Origin: an uncultured Granulosicoccus sp.
Lineage (GTDB): Bacteria; Pseudomonadota; Gammaproteobacteria; Granulosicoccales; Granulosicoccaceae
Length of the DNA stretch: 64,000 bases
NCBI GenBank assembly: GCA_947492525.1
Contig: CANLNQ010000016.1
Coordinates: 1-64,000 of the forward strand
Direction: 5' to 3'
The notes under the pieces were generated by a model, which worked only from the letters and a program-made list of their open reading frames with translations, had not been told where the DNA came from and made no database searches. This document shows positions 24,924-32,751 of this stretch, piece after piece (position 1 is the stretch's first letter; every line of letters starts with the position of its first letter). A program made the position numbers and the translations under genes.

Positions 24924-26360
24924 TCAGCCGAGGCTGGCCGGATAGTCTCGAAGGGCTTGCAACAGGTCCTGCTCCTCAGGTAACCAGTCGATTGCCTGCA
25001 AGGCCTGCTGGTAGCCTTCGTTCGATAGCCAGGCGGCATCCACCGCACTCAATCGTTTATCACAGTGCTCTTGCCAACGGCGCCGCTGCTCGTCATCGAG
25101 GGCTTGCGGATAATTGCGGGCAAGAAAGCGCCAGATCATTTCATCGAGCCGTTGGTCTTCGAACTGCCCGCATTGCTGGTCCAGCTCCTGTGCCAGGCGT
25201 TGTGGTGCCAGCTTGCGAATTCTGCCGAGTGCCTGCTTGTCGTCGGAGGAGAGAAAGGTGCCGCTGTAGAGTGTGCCATCAACGTCTGTCAGGGCATCCT
25301 TCTCCCAGCTGCGTGTCATGACATCAGCGATGCGAGTCCGCATCTCGTCGGTGCAGAGCTCTTCTGCCCAGCGAGCATGCTGGCTGATCTGCCCTCGATC
25401 CATGTTCAGGCGTTCGGCATCTTCTGCGCGCAGCGTCGATACAGGGACAATGACGGGGCATTTATTGATCTGAACAGTGCGTAAGCCCGGACGGGGTGGG
25501 TCATCAGCGTGGCGTTCGTTGCTCGGCTGATACAGACGGCGAGCGATCTCTTCAGCGTCCAGATCCAGCAGATAGCGCGGATCATGCAGGAGATCGATCA
25601 CGATGATGGCGTTGCGATTCTCCGGGTGTGGCATCAGTGGCAGGATGGCGCCGAGATGGTGGCGTGTACCCGGAATCATGCCTGATGCCTGCAGGCAGGG
25701 CTTGCGTACACGGGTGTCCAGAAGCTCGGCCACACTGTGCTTGTCACGATGTGCGAAGACGAAATCGAACAATCGAGGTTGTCGTTCGCGAATGAGCCTG
25801 GCCATGCCGATGGTGGCCCACACATCGGACATCGCGTCGTGCGCCTGGCTGTGAGCGATACCATTTACGGCACTGAGCAGTTCCAGGCGATTGCTGGCAT
25901 TGCCGTCATCGTCCACTGGCCACTGGATGCCCTCGGGGCGCAAGGCGCGAGTCAAGCGAACCACATCGATCAGGTCCCAGCGAGAGTTTCCATCCTTCCA
26001 TTCCTGTTCGTACGGGTCGCGCAGGTTGCGAAACAAGGTATGGCGCGTGAATTCGTCATCGAAACGAATGCTGTTGTAGCCTGCCGAGCATGTGTCCGGT
26101 CGCCCGATTTCATCGATGATGGTTTGTATGAACTCGGCTTCGGGCAAGCCTTTTTCATTGGCAAGCTGCGGTGTTATACCGGTAACCCGGCAGGCTGCCG
26201 GGTGAGGCAGGTAGTCCGCCGGCTGTCGACAGTACAGCGTCAGCGGTTCACCAATGACGTTCAGTTCGAGATCGGTCCTGACGCCTGCAAACTGGCAGGG
26301 ATGATCCCAGGCAGGGTGGGTGCCGAAGGTTTCATAGTCGAACCAGTAGAACGTCACCAT
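24924..26360 (-). CDS. sbcB: exodeoxyribonuclease I
   Basis: 478 residues, matching E. coli SbcB (475). The 3'-5' single-strand exonuclease acts in recombination and mismatch repair. The DEDD exonuclease core shows DYETFGTHPAWDHPCQFAGVRTD near the N-terminus, GYNSIRFDDEFTRHTLFRN as motif II, and HDAMSDVWATIGMARLI as motif III, followed by the SH3-like and C-terminal helical domains. It overlaps the end of the DUF2058 gene by seven bases and is the last of three minus-strand genes. Confidence 0.96.
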   Translation of the reverse strand: MVTFYWFDYETFGTHPAWDHPCQFAGVRTDLELNVIGEPLTLYCRQPADYLPHPAACRVTGITPQLANEKGLPEAEFIQTIIDEIGRPDTCSAGYNSIRFDDEFTRHTLFRNLRDPYEQEWKDGNSRWDLIDVVRLTRALRPEGIQWPVDDDGNASNRLELLSAVNGIAHSQAHDAMSDVWATIGMARLIRERQPRLFDFVFAHRDKHSVAELLDTRVRKPCLQASGMIPGTRHHLGAILPLMPHPENRNAIIVIDLLHDPRYLLDLDAEEIARRLYQPSNERHADDPPRPGLRTVQINKCPVIVPVSTLRAEDAERLNMDRGQISQHARWAEELCTDEMRTRIADVMTRSWEKDALTDVDGTLYSGTFLSSDDKQALGRIRKLAPQRLAQELDQQCGQFEDQRLDEMIWRFLARNYPQALDDEQRRRWQEHCDKRLSAVDAAWLSNEGYQQALQAIDWLPEEQDLLQALRDYPASLG

Positions 26361-26896
26361 TGCAGATCATCAGGTACGGCGAAGTCTTCGTAGCCACTGG
26401 TATCTTCACCGCTGTCCGTGGCGGGTGCGACGATGGCCCAGTCGGGGTTCAGTTCGCGGATGGCGGTGGCCGTGGCCTCCGGAACCAGCCAGGTACTCCC
26501 GTTCAGGCGGGTGATGAGCAGGGAACCGGCGATCAGTTGCAGACGGATATCTTCCTTGACATGAAGCTCACGTATCCGCTTGTTGAGAATGAAGCGATAG
26601 ACACTTTCCCCCTGAAACTCCTTGATGGCCGCCGCCTCGATCAGCGTCTTGATCTCGGCCTTGATGGCCTTGCGTTTGGCGATACGTGCGTCGGCTTCGG
26701 CATCACCCTGGTGCTTGCGTGCCTGCGTCGTCGTGCTCGGTCCTGGCTGTCGCGAGACGGCGCCCTTGCCAGCGCTGCCACCGGTATTCCGGTTCTTGCC
26801 CCGCGACTTGTTGCCAGCGCGGCGTTTGGGACGTTCCGTTTCCTTGGGGGCGTTGAATCCCGCCTGCAGCAGCTGGTCGCGGAGTGAATCAGACAT
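26354..26896 (-). CDS. yaiL: DUF2058 family protein (YaiL-like)
   Basis: 180 residues from the ATG at 26896 (MSDSLRDQLLQAGF); AGGAG about ten bases upstream supports it, and the 17 extra codons upstream overlap the hydrolase. The first 80 residues are basic and low-complexity (KRRAGNKSRGKNRN). The remainder matches DUF2058: ADARIAKRKAIKAEIKTLIEAA, YRFILNKRIRELHVKEDIRLQLIAGSLLI, and an end on WAIVAPATD. Described as nucleoprotein-like in E. coli, with no firm function. It overlaps both neighbours, suggesting a tight hydrolase-DUF2058-sbcB operon. Confidence 0.85.
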   Translation of the reverse strand: MSDSLRDQLLQAGFNAPKETERPKRRAGNKSRGKNRNTGGSAGKGAVSRQPGPSTTTQARKHQGDAEADARIAKRKAIKAEIKTLIEAAAIKEFQGESVYRFILNKRIRELHVKEDIRLQLIAGSLLITRLNGSTWLVPEATATAIRELNPDWAIVAPATDSGEDTSGYEDFAVPDDLQW

Positions 26897-27662
26897 GGCT
26901 AAGGAACTCCTGACAAATTCGGGTGAACTGAGCGGGTTTCTCGGCATGCGGCCAATGCCCGGCGCCGGGGATGATCTTCAGTGACGGTTGTGCGCAGACA
27001 GCCTTGATGGCCGGTTCATCGTCGGATCTCAGATAGTCGCTGCTGCCGCCCTTGATGAACAGGGTAGGCGGCTGAATGGTCTCCAGTATCCGAGGTGCCC
27101 TTGAGATGAGGGGATAGTCCTTGGCCAGTTGCGGCAGATCGAAACGCCAGCGAAACCGACCGGACTCGTGTCGATAGAGACTCTTCAGCAGAAAGGCCCG
27201 TACGCCGGCATCCGGGATTGCACTGCGTAAGGCGCTGTCGGCCTCGCGTCTGTCCTCGATGCCTTGCAGGTCAAGGGCCTGCAGCGCGTCGAGAATTTCC
27301 TGATGATGAGGCGGATAGCTCCTGGGTGCGATATCCACCACGCACAGGCTCTGCAGTCCCTGGCAGTCCGGGGAACCTGCCACGGCCATGGCAACCTTGC
27401 CACCCAGAGAATGGCCAAGGAGGTGGAATTGCCGGATGCCCTGACGGTCGATCTCTGCCAGTACGGCTTCGGCCATGGCTTCGATCGACAGGGTGGGCAA
27501 GGAGGGCGACAGTCCGTGCCCCGGCAGGTCCATGCGTAACACTGTCAACCCACGTTCCATGTGGATGGACACCGAGCGAAAGTTGTCCAGGCTGCCGAAT
27601 AATCCGTGCAGCATGATCAGAACCGGTCCCAGACCGGCTTGCTGCGAGTTCAATCTGCTCAT
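26889..27662 (-). CDS. ybfF: alpha/beta hydrolase, YbfF-like esterase
   Basis: 257 residues from the ATG at 27662 (MSRLNSQQAGLGPVLIMLHGLFGS). The frame is open far upstream, but that part lies over the divergent gshA gene. Alpha/beta hydrolase marks: oxyanion-hole HGLFGSLDNF, nucleophile elbow GHSLGGK (Ser about residue 96), an acidic residue near FIKGGSSDYL, and the catalytic His in GAGHWPHAEKP. The pattern matches YbfF, an acyl-CoA-type thioesterase/esterase in E. coli; the real substrate is unknown. The start is only 42 bp from gshA. Confidence 0.88.
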   Translation of the reverse strand: MSRLNSQQAGLGPVLIMLHGLFGSLDNFRSVSIHMERGLTVLRMDLPGHGLSPSLPTLSIEAMAEAVLAEIDRQGIRQFHLLGHSLGGKVAMAVAGSPDCQGLQSLCVVDIAPRSYPPHHQEILDALQALDLQGIEDRREADSALRSAIPDAGVRAFLLKSLYRHESGRFRWRFDLPQLAKDYPLISRAPRILETIQPPTLFIKGGSSDYLRSDDEPAIKAVCAQPSLKIIPGAGHWPHAEKPAQFTRICQEFLSHV

Positions 27663-27704
27663 GAGGGCATCGGCTGGGTTACACTCCCGCGTTGGCAAAG
27701 TGGG

Positions 27705-29363
27705 ATGTTCATCGTGTACTCCGAGGTTAGACAAAGAGCTGACAAGCTGGTCAGGACCCAGGCCCCTGAGGTTTTGGCTGAACGCAAGGTTGGTCTCGAA
27801 AAAGAATCGTTGAGGGTCAAGGGTAACGGTGGCATATCCCAGGCTGATCATCCAGAGGCGCTGGGTGCTGCGTTGACCCATCCATTCATCACCACGGATT
27901 TTTCCGAGGCGTTGCTGGAAATGGTAACACCCCCATGCGACTCGGCTGAAGAGGCTTTGCATTTTCTGACCACGGTGCATCAGTACATCGTGCACCGCCT
28001 GCCGGATGGCGAGCATATATGGAATACCAGCATGCCCTGTATCCTGCGCGGTGGTCCCAGTGTGCGCATAGGTGAATACGGCAGCTCGCACAGCGGTCAG
28101 ATGAAGCATGCCTATCGACGCGGGCTCGGGCTGCGATATGGTCGTCGCATGCAGGCTATCGCCGGGGTGCATTTCAATTTCTCGATGCCCGAGAACGCAT
28201 GGCCACTCAGAGAATCTTTGCTGAACGCTGAAAGTGATGCCGATAGCCCGGCAGCGCGGCCTGCTGGCGAGGAGCGAAGTGCGCAGGCAAGACAGAAACA
28301 ACGGACCGACGGCTATTTTCAGATGATGCAGAACCTGCTGCGTGTCGGTTGGCTGGTGCCGTATCTGTTCGGCGCGTCACCGGCCATCTGCCAGAGCTTT
28401 CTGGGTGAGGGTGAAGGTGAGGAACTGGATATCTGGAATCAGTCTACCCGCTACGCCGAGTATGGTACTTCGCTGCGCATGGGGAAGATCGGTTATCGCT
28501 ACAACGAGGAAGACCCGATAGATCTGAGTGTCAGGCACACGGATATGGAGTCCTACATCGCGGACATCATTGCTCATGTTTCCACCGAGCACCCGCCCTA
28601 CAAGGCCATGGGCATACGCGATGAAGAGGGGCATTACCAGCAGCTCAGTGCCTGCCGCCTGCAGATCGAAAACGAATTCTACTCTCAGGTGCGGCCCAAG
28701 CAGATAGCGGAGCCTGGCGAGCTGCCGATTCATGCGCTTGCAGAGCGTGGAATCCGTTATCTGGAATTGCGATCAGTGGATGTCAATCTACTGGATCCAG
28801 CGGGTCTGAATCTGCACCAGATTGCGATGCTGGAAATGCTGATGATGTTCGCCTGGCTGGCGGACCCCGTGCCGATGACGGCTGAAGAGCAGGCAGTCTG
28901 CACGCGCAATGTCAAGAACGTTGCGCATCACGGTCGAAAGCCGGGCCTGATGCTGGAAGGGCCTGACGGAGACATCGCACTGCCGCAGTGGGGCAAGGCC
29001 ATCCTCGATGCGCTCCAGCCGATTGCCGAGTGGCTTGACAGTGCTCGCAAGACGCCTCTCTATGCACCGGCACTGGCCGAGCAGCAGGCGCGACTGGATG
29101 ACCCGGAACTGACGCCATCGGCACAGTTGATCGCAGGTATCCGCAAGACGGGCTCCTTTTTCGAGCATGCCCAGACACTCTCGCGTGAGCATGATGCCGC
29201 GCTTCGCAAAGCGCCTGAAGATGCAGCCCTGTTTGCCCGACTGACCGAACTTGTCGAGCAATCCCGAGTGCAGCAGGCCGAGATGGAAGCAGACAGCCAG
29301 GGTCCCTTCGAGGACTTTCTGGCGGCCTATCTGGGGCAGATCCACCCCGGAACGAACGGCTGA
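27705..29363 (+). CDS. gshA: glutamate-cysteine ligase, proteobacterial type
   Basis: Catalyses the ATP-dependent first step of glutathione synthesis. 552 residues from the ATG at 27705; a GTG at 27714 (VYSEVRQ) is also possible, and upstream in-frame codons would run into the divergent hydrolase. Recognisable blocks are VGLEKESLRV, the glutamate/metal region TTDFSEALLEMVTP, MPCILRGG, YGSSHSGQMKHAYRRGLG, GVHFNFSMP, and YLELRSVDVNLLDPAG. About 35 residues longer than E. coli GshA, with a polar insert near residues 170-190 (SDADSPAARPAGEERSAQAR). The stop overlaps mobA by one base. Confidence 0.96.
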   Translation: MFIVYSEVRQRADKLVRTQAPEVLAERKVGLEKESLRVKGNGGISQADHPEALGAALTHPFITTDFSEALLEMVTPPCDSAEEALHFLTTVHQYIVHRLPDGEHIWNTSMPCILRGGPSVRIGEYGSSHSGQMKHAYRRGLGLRYGRRMQAIAGVHFNFSMPENAWPLRESLLNAESDADSPAARPAGEERSAQARQKQRTDGYFQMMQNLLRVGWLVPYLFGASPAICQSFLGEGEGEELDIWNQSTRYAEYGTSLRMGKIGYRYNEEDPIDLSVRHTDMESYIADIIAHVSTEHPPYKAMGIRDEEGHYQQLSACRLQIENEFYSQVRPKQIAEPGELPIHALAERGIRYLELRSVDVNLLDPAGLNLHQIAMLEMLMMFAWLADPVPMTAEEQAVCTRNVKNVAHHGRKPGLMLEGPDGDIALPQWGKAILDALQPIAEWLDSARKTPLYAPALAEQQARLDDPELTPSAQLIAGIRKTGSFFEHAQTLSREHDAALRKAPEDAALFARLTELVEQSRVQQAEMEADSQGPFEDFLAAYLGQIHPGTNG

Positions 29364-29947
29364 TGAGCACCGGCGCAATTATCCTCGCCGGTGGGCTGGC
29401 GCGACGGATGGGCGGGCAGGACAAGGGCCTGATCACCCTCGCCGGGCGACCCATGGTCGAGCACGTACTGCAGACGGTAAAGCCGCTGGTTGATCGGTGT
29501 GTGATCAACGCCAACAGGAATCTGGATGCCTATGCCGAGTTCGGTGTGCCGGTGATCACGGATCGTCTCGCCGGTCATCTGGGGCCGTTGGCGGGGCTGA
29601 GCGCGGGTATCGAATCGCTCGACACCGATCTGGTGCTCATGTGCCCTTGCGACTCCCCCTTTCTTCAGGGCGATCTGTGCCGCAGCCTGATCAAGGCCTG
29701 CATCGATGAGGATGTCGACCTTGTAGTACCTCACGATGGCGAGCGCGTGCAGCCGGTTTTTCTGGTCGTGCAGCGCCGCGTGAAATCCTCACTGGATGAT
29801 TTCCTGGCGGCGGGTGAGCGCAAGATCGATCGCTGGTTCGAGCAACTGACGATCAAGCAACTGCCGGCTGCCGGCTTTGGCGAATCCTTTCGCAACATCA
29901 ATACCGACGAAGAGCGTGTGCGAGCCGAGAGCGAGTTGCTGTCATGA
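29363..29947 (+). CDS. mobA: molybdenum cofactor guanylyltransferase MobA
   Basis: 194 residues. Attaches GMP to molybdopterin to form the bis-MGD cofactor of DMSO-reductase-type enzymes. The nucleotidyltransferase P-loop-like motif AIILAGGLARRMGGQDKGL opens the protein, with the metal-binding CPCDSPFL near residue 95 and the C-terminal FRNINTDEE. TGATG overlap with gshA and a four-base overlap (ATGA) with the following moeA indicate one transcript. Confidence 0.96.
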   Translation: MSTGAIILAGGLARRMGGQDKGLITLAGRPMVEHVLQTVKPLVDRCVINANRNLDAYAEFGVPVITDRLAGHLGPLAGLSAGIESLDTDLVLMCPCDSPFLQGDLCRSLIKACIDEDVDLVVPHDGERVQPVFLVVQRRVKSSLDDFLAAGERKIDRWFEQLTIKQLPAAGFGESFRNINTDEERVRAESELLS

Positions 29948-31239
29948 TTGAAAAACAGCCTTCCTGCGAAGATGATCGAGAACCGGCTCTGTTGCCGGTA
30001 AGCGAAGCTCGACGACGGCTGATCGCGTCATTGCAAGCGGTAAGCGACGTCATCGAAGTTCCTGTTGCAGACGGGCTGTACCGTGTGCTGGCCGAAGATA
30101 TCGTGTCGCCAGTGGATGTCCCGCCCCAGGCAAACTCGGCGATGGATGGCTATGCATTGCACCGGGACAGTATTCCGAGCAGTGGGGAGACGCGTTTGCA
30201 GGTCGTGGGAACTGCATGGGCCGGCAAGCCGTTCAACGAGCAGGTGTGCACGGGGCAGGCCGTGAGGATCTTCACAGGCGGCATCATGCCGGCGGGCTGC
30301 GATACTGTCGTGATTCAGGAGCATGTGCGCTGCACGGCTGGATCGACTGACGAGATGACATCAATCGATATCGATGCCGACGTGATTGCAGGCAAGAACG
30401 TGCGTCAGGCTGGCGAGGATGTCGCAGTGGGGCAGAGGGTGCTGCCCCGCGGCCGCCAGTTGCATGCTGCGGACATCGGTGTGCTGGCCTCATTGGGTAT
30501 TGCGCGAGTTCCAGTCGTCAGGCCATTGAAGGTTGCCTTCTTTTCCACCGGCGATGAACTGTGCGCACTCGACGAGCATGAACCGGGCTCGACGCTGGCC
30601 CCCGGCAAGCTGTTTGACAGCAATCGCTACACCATGGCCGCCCTGCTGCGTGGTCTGCACGTCGAGGTCACGGATCTGGGCATCGTGCGCGACAACGAAG
30701 CCGATACGCGGGATGCCTTGCTTCGCGCTTCGTCCGACGCCGATGTGGTCATCAGTTCGGGTGGTGTCTCGGCCGGTGATGCCGACTTCGTGACGCGTGT
30801 TTTTCACGAGGTCGGGCAGGTCAGTTTCTGGAAGCTGGCCATGCGGCCCGGCAGGCCCCTGGCCTATGGGCAGATAGGGAAGTCCGCCTTTTTCGGGCTA
30901 CCCGGGAACCCGGTGGCTGTCATGGTGACATTTCTGGAATTCGTTCAGCCGGCACTGAAACACCTGGCCGGCATGCATGATCTGGATACTCCGGTGTTTC
31001 CGGCACGATGTCTCTCGACGCTGCGCAAATCGCCAGGCAGAGTTGAATACCAGCGCGGCATCATGCGTCTGGATGATCAGGGCGAACTGGTCGTCGAATC
31101 CACCGGCAAGCAGGGGGCCGGGCGTCTGAGCTCCATGAGCGCGGCCAACTGCCTGATCGTGATTGCCAGTGAGGCGGACGGTGTTCAGGCCGGTGATCGC
31201 GTTCAGGTACAGCCCTTTCACGGCCTGTTGCCGGGGTAG
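29944..31239 (+). CDS. moeA: molybdopterin molybdenumtransferase MoeA (copy 2)
   Basis: 431 residues. Same domain order as the copy at 12150-13403: PPQANSAMDGYALHRD, the central region with GKNVRQAGEDVAVG, the MogA-like domain SSGGVSAGDADFVTRV, MRPGRPLAYG and GLPGNPVAV, then the C-terminal domain. The two copies share these motifs but differ widely elsewhere and in sequence ends, so they are old paralogues rather than a recent duplication. Its overlap with mobA makes this the likelier housekeeping copy for bis-MGD synthesis; the other may serve molybdenum insertion in a different enzyme class. That split is inference. Confidence 0.95.
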   Translation: MIEKQPSCEDDREPALLPVSEARRRLIASLQAVSDVIEVPVADGLYRVLAEDIVSPVDVPPQANSAMDGYALHRDSIPSSGETRLQVVGTAWAGKPFNEQVCTGQAVRIFTGGIMPAGCDTVVIQEHVRCTAGSTDEMTSIDIDADVIAGKNVRQAGEDVAVGQRVLPRGRQLHAADIGVLASLGIARVPVVRPLKVAFFSTGDELCALDEHEPGSTLAPGKLFDSNRYTMAALLRGLHVEVTDLGIVRDNEADTRDALLRASSDADVVISSGGVSAGDADFVTRVFHEVGQVSFWKLAMRPGRPLAYGQIGKSAFFGLPGNPVAVMVTFLEFVQPALKHLAGMHDLDTPVFPARCLSTLRKSPGRVEYQRGIMRLDDQGELVVESTGKQGAGRLSSMSAANCLIVIASEADGVQAGDRVQVQPFHGLLPG

Positions 31240-31291
31240 AGGGGCCAGACACGGGCATTAGCCGTCCCGTGATGTTGAGCCGTGAGACGCC

Positions 31292-31323
31292 GGCCAGAGG
31301 TTGAGTTTGCGCAGGCTCTGGCC
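31292..31323. terminator. hairpin between moeA copy 2 and the P450 gene
   Basis: Perfect 8-bp arms GGCCAGAG (31292-31299) and CTCTGGCC (31316-31323) with a 16-base loop, downstream of both convergent genes. A weaker CACGGG/CCCGTG pair lies just before it (31250-31271). No U tract on either side. Confidence 0.4.
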
Positions 31324-31344
31324 ATGGGAGGTCTGGATCCAGCG

Positions 31345-32580
31345 TTACCAGCGCACAGGCAATTGTTCCAGCCCGTGAAAATGGTAGGCGTTCAGATAGT
31401 GCAGATCTCCGTCCACGCTCAGTTCCGGCAGGCGCTCGAACAGGACTTGCAGGGCGATACGCAATTCCAGCTTTGCCAGTGGAGCGCCGACGCAGAAATG
31501 AATGCCGGCACCCAGTGATAGCTGACCGGCATCGTCCCGCAGTGGTAGAAAGCGCTCCGGCTGGTTGAAGCGGACCGGACAATGGTTGGCGGCGGCCAAC
31601 AGCAGACCGACTGAATCGCCCGCTTGCAGCGTCGGACCGTTTTCCAGCGCCACCGTCTCCTGTGCATAGCGCGTGAACAGGTGCAGAGGGGCATCGAATC
31701 GCAGGCATTCGTTGACCAGGGCATCTGCACTTCGATCGTCGGCCAACAGCGTCAGCAGCTCGCGACGTGGTGCACCCAGGGGATAATGTTCGAGCAATGT
31801 CTTCACCGCATTGCCCAGTTGATGAACCGTGGCTTCGTGCCCTGCGTTGAGCAGCAGAATGGCGGTGGAGACCACCTCCTCATCGGTCAGCGGCTGACCG
31901 TCCCCATCGATTCTGACCAGTTGCGAGAGTAGATCGTCATCGGGTGACTGACGTTTGGCGCTGATGATCGGTAGCAGGAATTCACGGAATTCACGTGCTG
32001 CGAGGTTGGCGGCCAGCTCCTCTTCGCGCGTTTGTGTCATGGTGTAGACCTTGACCATGTCATGTGACCAGTCCACCAGTCTGTCGCCGGCAGTCGCCGG
32101 TACCCCGAGCAACTGTGTGATCACGGTGACCGGGATCGGCGTGGCGTACTGGCTCAGCAATTCACCCTGGGGCGCCTGTATCAGATGATCGATGCGCTCA
32201 TGGGCGCGAGCGGTTATCGCCGGACTCATGAGTTCTACCTGGCGCGACACGAAAGAGCGGTTTATGCGCTGACGCAGTCGGGTGTGCTCGGGTGGCTCCA
32301 GTGCCAGCAGGGAATGCTTTTCGGCCGCGGCAAAATCGCCCAGATGCGGTGGCAGTTGCGGTAACGGCTGCCCGGCAGGCGGCAGGCGGGCAAAGCGGCG
32401 ATCGCGCAAGGTCCGGTTGACCGCGGCGAAGTCGGCAAGACACCAGAATCCATACTCTTTCCAGAACACCGGACTACCCGAAGCGTGCATCTGGCGGTAC
32501 AGTGGATAGGGGTTCTGCACGAATTGAGCTTGTCGAGGATCCTGACAGACGGTATTTTTAAACAGTTGTTGAGTGTTCAT
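31345..32580 (-). CDS. cytochrome P450
   Basis: 411 residues from the ATG at 32580 (MNTQQLFKN); ten more codons upstream are open but run into the regulatory palindrome. Soluble bacterial P450 without a membrane anchor. The I-helix oxygen-binding region reads LLLNAGHEATVHQ, the ExxR pair is in NECLRF, and the heme-thiolate loop is GAGIHFCVGAPLAKLE with Cys363. FVSRQVELMSP and PDDDLLSQLVRI are also typical. The substrate cannot be read from sequence, and no ferredoxin or reductase gene is adjacent, so redox partners must come from elsewhere. Its promoter region holds a CRP-type site. Confidence 0.93.
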   Translation of the reverse strand: MNTQQLFKNTVCQDPRQAQFVQNPYPLYRQMHASGSPVFWKEYGFWCLADFAAVNRTLRDRRFARLPPAGQPLPQLPPHLGDFAAAEKHSLLALEPPEHTRLRQRINRSFVSRQVELMSPAITARAHERIDHLIQAPQGELLSQYATPIPVTVITQLLGVPATAGDRLVDWSHDMVKVYTMTQTREEELAANLAAREFREFLLPIISAKRQSPDDDLLSQLVRIDGDGQPLTDEEVVSTAILLLNAGHEATVHQLGNAVKTLLEHYPLGAPRRELLTLLADDRSADALVNECLRFDAPLHLFTRYAQETVALENGPTLQAGDSVGLLLAAANHCPVRFNQPERFLPLRDDAGQLSLGAGIHFCVGAPLAKLELRIALQVLFERLPELSVDGDLHYLNAYHFHGLEQLPVRW

Positions 32581-32599
32581 ATCGCATGATAGGGCTAAA

Positions 32600-32617
32600 C
32601 TGTGAGTCAAATCACAG
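32600..32617. promoter_or_regulatory. perfect CRP/Vfr-type palindrome
   Basis: CTGTGA-gtcaaa-TCACAG: TGTGA (32601-32605), six bases, TCACA (32612-32616), plus one matching flanking pair. This equals the core consensus of the cAMP receptor protein. Its centre is 28 bp upstream of the P450 ATG, overlapping the likely core promoter, which would suit repression. It is about 143 bp from the divergent receiver gene. Confidence 0.75.
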
Positions 32618-32751
32618 GCATAGGCGATTATCGATTGGCGAACCTCGGTAACCTAGTGCGTATCTTGCAACCAAGCTGAAATCAGCCAAACCGAGCTTCG
32701 TGTCCTTGTCTCCAGAATACCGCTCATGGCCCCTGTTGATGTCAGTTCGCC

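Noticed and set aside
26897-28301. N-terminal extensions of the DUF2058 and hydrolase frames
   Set aside because: They overlap gshA or the neighbouring gene and lack family similarity; the shorter starts have better context.
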